Shown here: positions 22,081 to 56,249 of the stretch, piece by piece
Numbering within the stretch: the stretch's first letter is position 1
Layout: each line of letters begins with the position of its first letter
NCBI GenBank assembly: GCA_021613335.1
Contig: JAJTWR010000044.1
Coordinates: 3,675,501 to 3,739,500, forward strand
Origin: Whitmania pigra
Taxonomy: Eukaryota > Annelida > Clitellata > Hirudinida > Haemopidae
Reading direction: 5' to 3'
DNA: 64,000 nucleotides
Notes under the pieces: generated by a model
What the model saw: only the letters and a program-made list of their open reading frames with translations
What the model was told of the DNA's origin: nothing
Database searches by the model: none
Translations under genes and position numbers: made by a program

Positions 22081-22496
22081 AAAGTCTTTCTGACGATATG
22101 CACATGGCAATATTATTGTCATTACGAATTTCATCCCAATATTAAGACTCTTCTCACAGGTTGTTGAGTTTTTATTTATCAAATAAAATAATTGTATAAA
22201 TAATTTCGTTAATTGTTCTCTAACTGTGTTGTGGGGCACTCAAAAGTTCTTTCGACAGGTGAAATTTTTGGATCGTCAATAATTGTGTAAATTACTGACA
22301 CGCAACAGAAAATATTTTAATGGAGAATTTACTGAGTAATCGAGGGGCCGAAGCGAATTGAGAAAGCTGACCACTGGAATGATGAGAGAATCCAATGATT
22401 GCTGAGCTGTAGCAATGTGTGTGCTATGCGATGACCGAATGAACTACTGAACGATTCATTACGATTACCGAGTCACTTATATGAAATAACAATAAT

Positions 22497-23525
22497 AATT
22501 AATTTATAAAGCGCCATGTGCGTAGCGTCAGAGGCGCTTTGTGTCTTCGCTGTCCCATGAAGTCCTGAAGAGATGGGTCCTCAGGTGGCGTTTGAAGAGC
22601 TCCAGGGATGGCTGGGCTCTGACGGTGGAAGGAAGTCTGTTTCAGACAGCTGGAGAGGCGTACGAGAAGCCTCTGTTTGGAAGGGATGATTTATGTACCG
22701 GTTGGTGAAGTTGAGTGCCTGACGATGATCGAAGACCAGATGTTTGGCGGCGATCTAGTAGATGATGGAGATAAGGTGGGGTGGATGTTGCTAAAGTGTG
22801 ATATGTCATGAGGGCAATTTTGAAAGTGATACGACTATGGATAGGCAACCAGTGCAATTTCTTCAGACGGTCCATGCTATTGAGGGTAGAGTTGACGATG
22901 ACGAGCTTGGCAAACTTGTTTTGGACGCGTTGCAAAGATTGAATTAAAGAAGCAGATGTGCCATAAAGTCTAAAGAGAGTTACAATAGTCTAAGCGAGAG
23001 AGAACAAGGCGGCGTGCAAGGGCGGAAGTTATATCAACGGAAAGTAGAGGACGAATGTGCCGGATAGTCCAGATGAAATGATTGCAGGATTTGATAATAG
23101 AAGCAGAATGTTCTTTAAAGGTGAGGTGTGAATCAAAAACAACACCGAGGAGCTTGAGGGTAGTAGAGAAAGGAAGGAGGGTGCCAGCGATGCTTATAGA
23201 AAGAGGAGGCGACAGAGTTTTGAGGCGAGTGGGTGTGCCAATAAATGTAATTTCAGATTTCTGAGGATTCAGTTGGAGAAAGTTAACGAGATGCCAATCA
23301 TTGATGGCATCCGTGCACTTCCTCAAATTTTCGAGTTGATCTGAGATGTTATGGCTGGAAAGAATAGAGCAAAGACTTGTGTCATCGGCGTATTGATGGA
23401 AGGATATGTTGAAGTTAAGAATAATGTTAGACAAAGGTGAAGTATAGGTTGTGAAAAGCAAAGGTCCCAAGACAGAGCCTTGAGGAACACCGGCGAGTAG
23501 TTCAACTGGAGGGAAGGAGTGATCG
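22497..23525 (-). pseudogene. L2-type LINE reverse transcriptase, minus strand
   Basis: Reading the minus strand, 23500-22970 encodes a [15 protein letters not shown] start (frameshifted), [12 protein letters not shown] with the catalytic [33 protein letters not shown] and [16 protein letters not shown]. Then 22935-22550 gives MQRVQNKFAKLVIVNS, LKKLHWLPIHSRITFKIALM, YLHHLLDRRQTSGLRSS and, in a shifted frame, LPSTVRAQPSLELFKRHLR. The order and HWLP motif are typical of the L2 clade. The element ends in TTATAAA and an AAT-rich tail near 22497. It is 5'-truncated before the RT fingers. Confidence 0.88.
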
Positions 23526-23850
23526 CCTAATAAAGCTAAATGTTATTTTTGGAGCATCCTTTCCAAAGATGCGTAATGAATAATAATGCGGATTTGTAGT
23601 AAGGTTTCTTGTTTACATTGAATAATTTCGAGCAACAGTATTCCCAACATTCATAGAGACATCTTGAGACATCTCGATAAACCTCAAAGCATTAACATAG
23701 ATTTGCAAACATTTGTGACATTTAGAAATTATTTATTTATTGGCGTTATTAATGTTATTTTTTAAATAAGTTAATATTATTTTTAAAGTACTATATTATC
23801 AATATGTATTGAAAAACACTTACTTTTAATCAATTTTAATCACTTTAGGT
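23526..23850. other. Unassigned AT-rich stretch
   Basis: No open frame or repeat that I can name. Confidence 0.4.
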
Positions 23851-24130
23851 GGAGCTAATTTTGTTTATGGGGTGGAGCTATCTCCCTCATTTTTCATCTC
23901 ATTAAGGCTGTGTGCAGCTCGTACGGTCATAATAGCCCGGCGACAAAATAGCACCAGCAAAACATAAAACTCATTTCATTTAATCAAATTTGAAATAAGT
24001 TACAGGTTAATGTATCAACTCATATAAATATTTTTTTATAAAGATACATTGACGGGGATATTTTGACTGGGCTATTTTGTCGCTGGGCTATTTTGACGGG
24101 TCACCGCTCGGACGGTTTTACCAACTTCAA
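23851..24130 (-). repeat. GGTAAAACCGT-family element interrupted by a MITE
   Basis: GGTGGAGCTAATTTTG, GGGTGGAGCTATCTCCCTC and CATCTCATTAAGGCTG lead to GCTCGTAC (23917-23924), where a 180-bp MITE is inserted. The arm then resumes as GCTCGGACGGTTTTACC (24105-24121). Confidence 0.7.
23925..24104 (+). mobile_element. hAT-like MITE with CGACAAAATAGCCC ends
   Basis: Ends GGTCATAATAGCCC-GGCGACAAAATAG and, complemented, GGTGACCCGTCAAAATAGCCC form imperfect inverted repeats. They are flanked by GCTCGTAC and GCTCGGAC, an 8-bp duplication with one mismatch. The core (CATTTCATTTAATCAAATTTGAAATAAG) is shared with 62371-62543. No coding. Related ends at 31838-31947. Confidence 0.75.
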
Positions 24131-24950
24131 CTTTGTCGGCGGTTGAAATCCGTTAGCTGTCGACTGCGCCATGTAACGTTTTTGTTTATTTCGATCTATA
24201 ACTGTCTAAACACAATGACAATAACAGCTAATCAAAAACAGTCCAGACGACGACGTAGACAATCGTAACCAAAGATCTCTAATCGAACTAAAATATAAAA
24301 ATAGACATATGTCACAGAGACAATAGTTGACAATTTTGCTCGATTAGGGCCACATCGTCTTGCAAAGACTGCAAAATTTATAAAACATTTACTTTGAATA
24401 AATTTGAATGCAAAAAACCTGAAGTAATTTTTGTAATAAAATTTTCTAATGGTTCAAATAAGCATTGCTTAGGCACCAGCAATTTTTCAGAATTCAAAGT
24501 TTCAAGTTGGAGTAATTACAAAACATGTTTATAAAAAGTTATTTTCCAAAAATAAATTGTTTAAACAATTAGAACTTATCTGATTTACAAACAACCGATC
24601 CGAATCTGTGTCGTCCCTTCGCGCGCGTTATCATTTGCATGCTTCATCGTAAACATATGCTATCTAGCTTCAAATTTAGTTTTGTATTAAAACCAAAACT
24701 TAAAACTGTATACAATACAATAAAACCGCATTAACTTGACATGTATACTTTTTTCATTTAATAAAATGAGTCTAGGGTTGCATTTGGTCCAGATATTTTG
24801 TAATTCTCGCGAGACAATTTTCACGATATCTAGCTTATCTGCAATACAATTAGCATCTTTCAATTAACTGTCTTTGAGTAATATAAAGATTAGAGATATT
24901 ATCAATTTGAAGTTTCTTTCCGATAAACACCGGAGAACGTTTCCATCAGT
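24131..24950. other. Unassigned AT-rich region
   Basis: No gene or clear repeat was found by eye; no frame has a recognisable motif. Confidence 0.4.
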
Positions 24951-24959
24951 TCCATCATG

Positions 24960-25815
24960 CCTGCAAAGAGATGAGTAACAAGGCAATCAGAAAAATTTGG
25001 AGGTTCCCCTGCAGATCTCCCAACTTCAGACCTTCCAACTTATCAGGATGTGGCACGTTTCATATACAAATTGAAAGATGCTAATTGTATTGCAGAAAAA
25101 AGTATACATGTCAAGTTAATGCGGTTTTATGACAATGTCATTGCCTTCAATTCAAATAAAATTAAAAAAAAGTCTCGTACAATGAAAGTAATGGTTCAAA
25201 CCATCAAGAGTGTCCTTAAGAAAGCTGAAGGAGAAAAGACAGACCAACACCTCGCTCTGTTAAGCCTGAGGAATACCCCCATTTCTGAGTTAAATGCTTC
25301 CCCAGCACAACTTCTTTTCAGTCGCAGATTGAGGGACACATTTCCGGTGCTAAGCAATAAGTTACTACCTCAGGTTGTTAAGGATGCCACTCACTCGACG
25401 ACAGCAGAAAACAACAGATACACATAATCAACTCCATTCGACTCAGCATCGTCCCCTCACCCCAGGCACTCCTATAAGGTTCAGAATAGAGAATGGAGGA
25501 AAGGAGAGGTTATGTCCGTTCTGGGCCCAAGAAGGTATTTAGTGAAGACTTAAGAGTTTGTAAGGAATCGACGATTTCTGTTTCCAACAAAAGAACAAGA
25601 TCGGCACCACCAGTGGTTTTGGATCAGCAGGAATGAAGATGAAGGCACAGTAGAATCTGCAGGCACCCCGGGGCATCCAACAGTTCCTCAAGCAGAAGCC
25701 CCAACTGAGGAAACGCCTCCTCAGCAACCAGCCCTTGTTGGGGAAGGAAGACGGGCAACATCCAGAAGTGGAATACCAATCAAGCTCCCTTGCCGATATG
25801 GTTCTGACTGAACTC
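24960..25815 (+). pseudogene. pol: gypsy-type pol fragment (integrase C-terminal part)
   Basis: The frame 25050-25427 includes MVQTIKSVLKKAEG, QHLALLSLRNTPI, NASPAQLLFSRRLRDTFPVL and KLLPQVVKD, the classic end of the gypsy integrase core and its downstream linker. After a frameshift, further pol C-terminal sequence continues (PVRFRIENGG, then RSGIPIKLPCRYGSD and a stop near 25811). A purine run, GGATGGGAGA, precedes the LTR at 25832, as expected for a polypurine tract. Reverse transcriptase and RNase H are missing. Confidence 0.85.
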
Positions 25816-25831
25816 CAAGCTTGGATGGGAG

Positions 25832-25955
25832 ATGTCATATATGTATATATATAACATTTTAATTTGTCTTTGTTTTCATTGACGTCGCGGGCGCGCTAAC
25901 GCTTTTCGTTGTTCTCGATGTAAATAAACTCGCTTAAACACGACAGACTGCAAAC
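25832..25955 (+). repeat. Putative 3' LTR of the gypsy-type element
   Basis: Begins TGTCATATATG right after the polypurine-like tract and contains ATAAATAAACTCGC-like polyadenylation signal at about 25920. The right end near ACTGCAAACA is inferred. No second LTR is present in the window. Confidence 0.55.
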
Positions 25956-26291
25956 AAAAACAAGTTGTTTGATATTCTGGCTTGCTCTTGCTCTCGCTCT
26001 CTGCCTGTTCTGGATTGTTCTGACAAAAACATTAAATGTTCTGGATGCCCAAACTTGCACATTTATTGTAGCTGTGGCATCCAATTTAAGGTAACAGATA
26101 TACTGTACAGATTTGGTATACCAAATATTATAAAACTTTTGATAGAACATGAGTTTCTATTTCTCTTCACTGTTGTCCTTTAAGTGATTTATATATGTTA
26201 TTATGCAAGTAATGTTTTAATAGGTTCAAGTGGAGGAAAGGGCTTATATAAGATGATATATGACCAAGGGTTGTTTTTCAAATAGCTGGAA

Positions 26292-26866
26292 TTGATAAGC
26301 ACAGTAAACCAATGCCACCCACAAGTCCAACTTTTCAAGAACCCTTTTACAGATGGTCCTAAACTCATCTTCCAAATGCTACAAGCCATACATCATTTGA
26401 ATGAGAAAGACATAACAGGAATTACCTTTCCTGTTATTCAGAGGAACTGTTTCTGCCTTCAACCTGGTAATTTCCTTGCTGTCCTACTTTATTCAGAGGA
26501 GGAATATCACAGAGCTCTGGCAGTGAAGAAAATATTGAGAGCAGAGCCAGCCCTATATTGGTTCCTAGACATAGAGAGAAGGATGGTATGAGAATAAATA
26601 TCATACCTTCAATTAACTTCAATTGTCAGGAATGCCAGTGTGTTGAAGAATTCAAAGATGAAGACATAGCCAATATGGTTAAAAATAGAGGAACTCCTCC
26701 AAATATTCCTTGCCACAGTCTGACAGTTGAAAGAGCTTTTAAGCTGACTTCTGATACATCAAAGGAGGCAGTCAGTCTTAGCAAAACGAATAGCTTAATT
26801 CTTGCAAAATGCAAGAGTAGGATAGACAGAAAACGCTTTAAAACAAAAAAAGATTACAATTTTTCG
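26292..26866 (+). pseudogene. Fragment of a repeat-encoded protein with a PCH-VER motif
   Basis: Two overlapping frames (26292-26591 and 26558-26866) join by a frameshift near 26590. The first has VIQRNCFCLQPGNFLAVLLY. The second has INFNCQECQCVEEF, NIPCHSLTVERAFKLTSDTS, then a C-terminal KSRIDRKRF-TKKDY. This PCH(T/S)--VER--KL block is one I associate with multicopy, uncharacterised transposon-like proteins in invertebrates; I cannot assign an enzyme activity. A 72-codon frame at 25965-26183 is AT-rich and not convincing. Confidence 0.45.
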
Positions 26867-26869
26867 TAG

Positions 26870-27796
26870 TTCTTGTAAATAAACTCATATTAAATCACTG
26901 CGGCAAAATTTAAATTAATTAAATCAAAAAAGTAGCAAAGTGACTATTTTTACATAATAAGGTCATAAATGCGAAAATGTGATTGAGATTGGAACGGAGC
27001 GTCCTAAAGCTTTGAAATTTTAAATACTATAATAATGTAGCATGATTTAGTTACTCCAACTTGAAACGATTCATTTAAAAAAAAGTTAATTTTCGAAATA
27101 TCCGCCGTATTATAGCTTCATCAAGCGGTTTAGGAGAGAACTTAAGGGGGTATCGGTTCCAGTATTGGGCCTCTCGCCAAAACGTTCTAGATCCGCCAAT
27201 GGTGCTAACGTGTTAGTTATTTCATGTTAAATAAAGTTGTCCGTTTCTGTTTTGTATTATGAACAAGAAATGCACCTTTACCAATGTAAGGGTTCTGTTG
27301 CGTAACGGCAATGCTCCAAAAAAGTTTCCGTTATTCTTATATTTTCGGAAAATATAAAAATAATTTTCCCGATCTAATAAGTTAGCAAAAATAAGTTATA
27401 TTATTGTCTTTCAAATTAAAAATGATAATTTGATCGTCGAGTTAATTATTTTAAGTGCAAAATTTAAGGCAGGGCATGCAGGTTGGCCGAACGGGTTCCT
27501 GCAAAGTGAGGTAGTGCCAACAGTCGCAATGTGTCGTGCTTGTTACAAGAAGCGCCTTTGGCGCTACATAAATTAAGTTACAATTACAAAGTTTCAATTA
27601 CATTTGCCGTTAACACACAAATCTTTATTAGGTTTCAGTTTTCTTTAGTTAAGTTTACGGGTTCATAATTTAGCAGTGCAACTCCGTTCTTGAAAAAAAT
27701 GTTCAGACACATTTTTACCCTATAAGGTGTAATCATATAAGCAGTTTTTAAAGTAAGTTCTTAAACTGAATGAAACCTGAATGTTATTCTAATTAT
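26870..27796. other. Intergenic region downstream of intersectin
   Basis: Contains AAGCGCCTTTGGCGCTACATAAATT (about 27550), a trace of an L2-type 3' end. No gene seen; it includes the probable 3' UTR side of intersectin (minus strand). Confidence 0.45.
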
Positions 27797-50431
<22,635 letters not shown>

Positions 50432-50924
50432 CTGAAGAAGAACATTGATAATCAATGTAATTAGGAATAGTTAAATATACATAACACCACAAGCATCTAC
50501 TGTTAGGGGCACTAAACCACTTGCAAACTTGTCTCAGAAAGACAGTTTCTCTGTTATCATATGCAGGAATTGAACCACTAAAGTCAATTAAAATGCACAA
50601 AAAATAATTTTTAAGCTGTCAATTATATAATTGATAATTGATAATATAATAATATTAATTATAATAAAACATCAACGTCTACGAACATCAATCTTCAAAA
50701 TTTCATAGGCATACAAATGTGGGGAAAAAGTCAATAAAAGCCGGGCTGATATAAATTGAGATTTATCAATGAAATCTTGATTTACAACCATAAAGTTTTA
50801 ATTTATAGTTTTTATTTTATTAAAGATCGTTGTGGTCATCCGCCCAGCCCTATTTCCCTTTTCTTCATCGAGTTGTTACAATGTTTTTAGATATAAAAGC
50901 TATGCTGAGAATGCTGGGTTGGGG
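50432..50924. other. Upstream of last ITSN exon found; nothing certain
   Basis: A minus frame at 50500-50600 (YDNRETVFLRQVCKWF) sits between AG and GT sites, but no phase joins it to the exon at 50431. Otherwise AT-rich. Confidence 0.3.
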
Positions 50925-51040
50925 TGGCCCGCATGGCCTAATGGTTAAGGCTGTGCCTCTCAGGATGGCAACGCGGATTCGAACCCCGCTGCGGGGAAAC
51001 CGTCCTAATCATCTAGATATGCAACGGACGTTAACACAAC
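50925..51040 (+). repeat. tRNA-derived SINE, complete
   Basis: GGCCCGCATGGCCTAATGG (A box), GCGGATTCGAACCCCGC (B box), GTCCTAATCATCTAGATATG and AACGGACGTTAACAC tail. The head folds as a tRNA-like acceptor (GCCCGCA/TGCGGGG). Its tail abuts the 5' end of the LINE with no visible gap. Confidence 0.88.
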
Positions 51041-51044
51041 ACCG

Positions 51045-53642
51045 TACAGATCGCTACTAGACCCTCCGAAGTCGGGAGAACTTTCTGTAGAGCAAGACAA
51101 GTTGGAAGATCACTTACTCAAAACGTATAGTGACGCCCTCCGCCATGAGTCTCTACAGGAAAGGGCCGACATCACAGCGGTTCCTCTGCCGACTAGTCCC
51201 TTTTGCTTGGCGGCTCCTTCGTTCGAGGAGGTGAGAGGAGTTGTGAGGAAAGCGAGAAACCGATCAGCGCCAGGGCCCAACGGAGTTCCTTATCTCCTTT
51301 ACAAGAGATGTCCCAAGACACTATATCTGCTGCATTCCCTCATTCAGAAAGCGTGGTCGTTGGTCACGGTCGATGATGAGTGGAAAAAGGCAGGGGGCGT
51401 CTACATTCCAAAGGAGAAAGACTCCAATGGTCTGAGTCAATTCAGACCAATATCGCTGTTAAACATAGAGGGGAAAATATTTTTCTCTATCATGGCATCG
51501 AAGCTCACGGAGTTCGTGATGTCTAATCAGTACGTGGACATTTCAGTCCAAAAGGGAGGCATTCCAGGTGTACCCGGTTGTATCGAGCATACCTCGATGA
51601 TCTGGGAAGCTATCCAGAGAGCCAAGAGGAACCGGCTGAGTTTGTACGTCGTGTGGTTGGACCTAGCGAATGCATACGGGTCGGTACCACACCAGCTCCT
51701 ATGGAAAACATTGGAAGCCCATCATGTGCCTCAGGCCGTTATTCACATCCTTCAGGAATATTTTAACGGGTTCATGATGCGGTTTTCCACCAAGACGTAC
51801 ACTACGAGATGGGTGCCTCTGGAGGTTGGTATAGCAATGGGGTGCACAATTTCTCCTTCCTTATTCGTACTGGCGATGCAGATCCTACTGAAGGCAGCCG
51901 GGTCTCGTACTCCAGAGGCGCACATTGGTAAAGGTGCGTACATGCCTCCAATAAAGGCATTCATGGACGACACCACCCTGATCATGAACAGGAAGAAGGT
52001 TGTCCAAAATACCCTGGACAAGTTTAACAACCTTCTAGAGTGGTGTCGAATGGCTTTCAAACCAGCGAAATCCAGAAGTCTTGCCCTAGTCAGGGGAAAA
52101 ATTCGCGAGGACGTGTTCTTCGATGTGGCGGAGCAGCGAATCCCCACAGTATCCGAAAAACCGGTGAAGGGTTTTCCAAGAAGCCTTGGAAGGGTTTTCG
52201 ACAAGTCTCTCACCGACGGGAGCATGCGGGATGCCATTCTCCAGCAAACCATCAAGGGACTGCAGGCGATTGAGGCGGCACCGCTGCAAGGGCGGTTCAA
52301 AGTGTGGTTGCTCCAGTTCGTGCTCCTTCCAAGACTTCTCTGGCCGTTAACCATCTATGAGATTGGCTTGTCAGTGGTCGAGAAGCTAGAGAGGAAAGTT
52401 AACCGATACACCAGAAAATGGCTAGGCCTACCTCCAGCGCTGTCATCTCTAGCCCTCTACAGTAGGAGCACGAGCCTGCGACTACCACTAAGGTCCATCG
52501 TGGAGGAGTACAAGCTCTCCAAAATAAGAACGCAGTGGATGCTCAACAACTCCGCGGACAGCAGGATCCGTGAAGTCAAGCCACTGCTTAGATCTGGAAG
52601 GAAATTCCGAGCGCAGAAGGAGATCGACGAATCAGTTGCCGAGCTGATGTTCGAGGAAGTGAGAGGTCCTACCCAGACGGACCGTCATGCAGTAGGATGG
52701 AACCACCTGCCAAAATGGTCCCAGGCGAGCTCATCAGTCAGAGCCGCCATGATTATCCAGGAAAGGAGGCGAAAAGTGGAACAGGACCGAGTCACGAAGG
52801 CAGTTCAGCAGTCACAGCAGGGTAAGTGGACAACATGGGAAGACGTGATGCAACGATCCCTTACCTGGAGTGACATGTGGAAAATGTCCCCGCTCCGACT
52901 TGCCTACGCGATAAGGTCAGTGTACGACCAGTTGCCCTCCAGGGACAATTTGCAGAAGTGGGGTATGGTGGAAGACACCGAATGCCGGCTCTGCGGCGGT
53001 ACCGAGACACTGCATCACGTGCTCAGCAATTGCACGTATGCCCTTGCCAACGGTCGGTACACATAGCGACATAACCAGGTCCTTCGAGAAGTATGCGAAG
53101 CCGCAAAAGCAGCAGTCTCCAAAGCAAACTCGTGTACGATCGCAAATCAGCGAAAGATTTATTTCTTGCGCGAGGGCTTCGCATACCTCTGCAAAAAGAG
53201 ATGTCAAACCCCAAGGCGAGACATTCTTGCAGAGGCAAACGACTGGACCATCGCAGCCGACCTAGAAGGGATGAGGCACTACCCCCAGGTGCTGATAGAA
53301 AGTGGCAAGAGGCCGGATCTCGTGCTCGTGTCGCCGTCGACGGATGCCATCATTCTGGTGGAGCTGACGGTTCCGTGGGAGGACAGGCTGCAATACAGAA
53401 ATGCGCTCAAAGCAGACAAGTATGCAGATCTAACGATGGACCTGGAAGCAAGAGGATACCGCACAGACCTCTACCCTATCGAGATTGGCGCAAGAGGCGT
53501 GGTCGGCAAGTCGACTTACGCTTTCCTCACTAAGATCGGATTGTCAAGCCGGGAGAAAACAAAGGCTATGACAAGGATGTCTGAGGCCGCTGAAGCGGCT
53601 TCATTCTGGATCTGGCATATGAGAAGCCAGAAGAAGTCTTAA
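51045..53642 (+). pseudogene. LINE polyprotein: reverse transcriptase, CCHC finger, PD-(D/E)XK nuclease
   Basis: One frame except for a TAG at 53064-53066. Reverse transcriptase blocks: RSAPGPNGVPYLLYKRCP, FRPISLLNIEGKIFFSIMA, WLDLANAYGSVPHQLLW (first Asp), IAMGCTISPSLFVLAM and AFMDDTTLIM (DD of the active site). The thumb region includes RKWLGLPPALSSLALYS. Then a CCHC finger CRLCGGTETLHHVLSNC, the stop two to three residues after NGRY, and beyond it RPDLVLVSPSTDAIILVELT, the PD...E-T core of the restriction-like endonuclease found in R2-type elements. Such proteins nick a chosen DNA target and prime reverse transcription there. The finger-end context NGRYT-stop-RHN suggests loss of one sense codon. 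N-terminal DNA-binding fingers are missing. Confidence 0.9.
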
Positions 53643-54265
53643 AAGGTCACTACAGGAAACCGGGGAAAGCCGTCGGTCTCCGGTATGAATGATCCACCGA
53701 ACGACGGGGCCAAACCATTGGCCGAGAGACGCGGTGTTTTCGGGAGAAATGGGCCGACCGCGGACTCGCGAAGCAACATGAACTGCGGTACAAACCGCGG
53801 CTTCGAAAAGGCCCGCGGTCGTCCCGAAAATTTCTATCTCCGGCCGCCGCTACAAAGAAATTATAAGGCCCAGTTTGCATATATTAAGGCGATATATATT
53901 AAGAAGAAGCCACTGAGAGCTTTCATGACCGCTGTAGGCAAACTGGGGTGGAGGCGATCGACATAATAAGGCCAATGAGAGCCCCGCATAGTCGAAGTTT
54001 GCAGGCGACAAACAGACAGCATGCGAGATGAAGGAGCCATTGAGAGCTTTCGCAGTCGCTCCAGTCCAGGCGTCAGTGACCGGCATAACAAGTCCAACTA
54101 GTGCCTTTCAAAGCCGGCGGTAAGAGTTGGGTCCAGCAAGACCAAACCGACAGGGACATCTGGCTGATCACCGAAAACTTAAGGAGACTCAAAGGGCCGA
54201 AACGTTTGAAGACGGGGGAAACTCCTCTGAGGATCGGAGCTCCAAGGCGGAGTATTTAGTAACTA
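53643..54265 (+). repeat. 3' UTR of the LINE
   Basis: GC-rich, non-coding, near-identical in complement to 33254-33893. Contains GCTCTCATGACCGC/GAGAGCTTTCATGACC-type repeats. The open frames here on either strand are incidental. Confidence 0.8.
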
Positions 54266-54395
54266 CTGTGTTGGGGATAGGACCAAATTTATTACATCAT
54301 TGCGTCATCTATACAGACATAACATCAAGAGTCTGTCGTTTGTCCCAGCGTTTTGGCAGGTTAAAAACACTCTGCACAACAAATAAAACTAAAGT

Positions 54396-54503
54396 GCGCC
54401 CGCATGGCCTAATGGTCTCTCACGATGGCGGCGCGGATTCAAACCCCGCTGCGGGTGCATCGTCCTAATCATCTAACTAGGCAACGGACATTAATAAAAC
54501 AAT
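54396..54503 (+). repeat. tRNA-derived SINE with internal deletion
   Basis: GCGCCCGCATGGCCTAATGG, CGGCGCGGATTCAAACCCCG and CGTCCTAATCATCTAACTAG. About 10 bp are missing between the boxes compared with the 50925 copy. Confidence 0.85.
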
Positions 54504-54509
54504 GTTTTA

Positions 54510-55980
54510 AATAAAGCTAAATTTTTAAATCAAACAATAAAAAAAAATAAATTAATAATATAATAAACTAATTCTCACATAAAATAATCTGCTTCAGAGT
54601 AACGCCGAGTCGAACAGCAGGTTTCGCTCTAATTCCATCATTTCAAGACTCATTTACTACGAAACATTGTATTCAGCCCTAACATACGTTCGATAATGCC
54701 ATCGTCCAAAAAAACATCACCGTAATAGTTAAGGTCCTCAGACGGGTCCGGGATCACCCAATTAACGAACTTTACCAGAGTTAATGAATTTCAGAAATAG
54801 TCATGAAATATCTGAGTGTGTTCTTTGAGCGTCATCTTCGGTCCTTTCAATATGAGAGCTGTGATAAGTTCTTTCTGTCTCTCCGCATTGGCAATCGGGT
54901 TGTTTTGTTCAATCCATCTATGAATGTCGGGTTTGTTATATTTGTTCACCTTAAATTCATCTTAATGTTCATCTTAAAAAAATGTATTCTGACCTGCTCC
55001 AAGTTCAAAGATCTGAAATTTTTATTCCTATTACCGTTGGAATTCTGGGTTCCAAATTCATTACGTAGCTTTTCTCCTTCAGTCTGTTCTCAAGCTTTCT
55101 TACTATAGCGTCATGTCTTCTTCACAGCCGGTGTCGAAAGTGGTGTTGGCCATTGGATTTTGGTAAAGGACCTCAGCACGAACCTTAATGCATTGCAAGA
55201 ACTTCTGGCTTGGTCGACACCATTCACCAGCCATTTGCTGGGAGCAACGGCACTTAGGACTTAAGCTTAATTTTTCAAATTAAGATGGCTTCCAAAACAA
55301 CAGCGCGGAGAGAATAAGGAACCTTTTCATGGGACGAGCTAAATGGAAGTGCCATTGCCAAGGAATGTAGATAGAAAGAATATCTCTGTATCAAGCTCAA
55401 CCACATTTGAGAATGCTAATGCTACTTTTTGTTCTTTTGAAGTATTAACCGAATAAAGTAAATAAAGATACAGAAATTCTTCAATACGTGGATGACAAAT
55501 CTACATCTCTGGATAGTTTGCACAAGTATCCCACAGTGAAGAAACTGTTTCTAAAATACAACACCAGTACCACCTTCCGCGTCGGTTGAGCGGCTCTTTT
55601 CATATGATACTTAACAAAAAGAGATCATGTATGACTGATGACAATTTTCAACAACAGCTGCTTTTAAAAGCAAACCTTAAACCTTATACTGTGAAATTTT
55701 GTGGTATTTTGTATTTTAAATAAAAGTATTTTGTATCTTAATATTTTGAGCACCTCAAGGAAGTATTTTGTATTTTAGTATCTTAAATATTTTGTCTTAA
55801 GTATTTTAGAATTTGGTATTTCAAATATTCAGTGGGCGGTATTTTGCACACATGCGGGATTAACTATCCACCACTATCCACTGCTTCTGCTTGGTTTGCT
55901 GAAAATTTCGATTCTCATAGAGGCATATTTTCATGGACTCATGATGAGACCGACTTTGGCCGTTTCAGTCTCCAGTTGCC
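54510..55980. other. Unassigned region
   Basis: A run of ATTTTGTATTTTA-like motifs at 55690-55830 may be a hAT subterminal region. A minus-strand stretch at 54950-54830 encodes PDIHRWIEQNNPIANAERQK without known domain. No gene called. Confidence 0.4.
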
Positions 55981-55984
55981 TCAG

Positions 55985-56245
55985 TATCATTTCCATTCCA
56001 TGTCGTTTGAGGACAATAGAAGATCATCCGCGAAGGCAACACAATTGTTCTTCTCTTGCGATCCGGATCCTGCGGTGACGATAGAACTGCCGATGTTGAT
56101 CATGAACATGTCAACCACAAGAAAAGCGTAGGAAACATTGGATCTCCTGCCTGACTCCTCAACCGACCGAAATTGCCTGGCTGTAGGGATTGACCGGGTC
56201 ACTTTTTTAGTAGGGCCCGTCAGTTGTCGGGGTACAAAATACATG
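55985..56245 (-). pseudogene. Reverse transcriptase palm fragment
   Basis: Minus strand encodes NCVAFADDLLLSSNDMEWK, the catalytic FADD block as in R2-type enzymes (VAYADDLLL), preceded by about 60 residues of open frame. No further RT motif is visible. Confidence 0.6.
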
Positions 56246-56249
56246 TTTA

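Larger units (their letters stand above)
51045..54265 (+). mobile_element. R2-superclade LINE, long 5'-truncated copy
   Basis: Open reading begins directly after the SINE tail (51045) and runs to a stop at 53642, followed by about 600 bp of GC-rich 3' UTR. The 3' end (AAGGCGGAGTATTTAGTAAC) corresponds to the end of the truncated copy at 33254. No flanking duplication was recognised for this copy. Confidence 0.88.

Noticed and set aside
50500..50600. Candidate ITSN exon encoding YDNRETVFLRQVCKWF
   Set aside because: No donor/acceptor pair gives a phase compatible with the exon at 50431, and the peptide resembles neither SH3 nor known intersectin linker.
50925..51000. Possible true tRNA gene
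   Set aside because: A and B boxes are good, but the same head and body recur with a fixed non-tRNA 3' region and tail (38911, 54396), so it is a SINE.
51752..52354. 200-codon minus-strand frame
   Set aside because: Antisense of the LINE reverse transcriptase.
53643..54265. Open frames on both strands downstream of the LINE
   Set aside because: They lie in the LINE 3' UTR, are GC-rich by-products and have no domain; the homologous region at 33254-33893 is equally non-coding.
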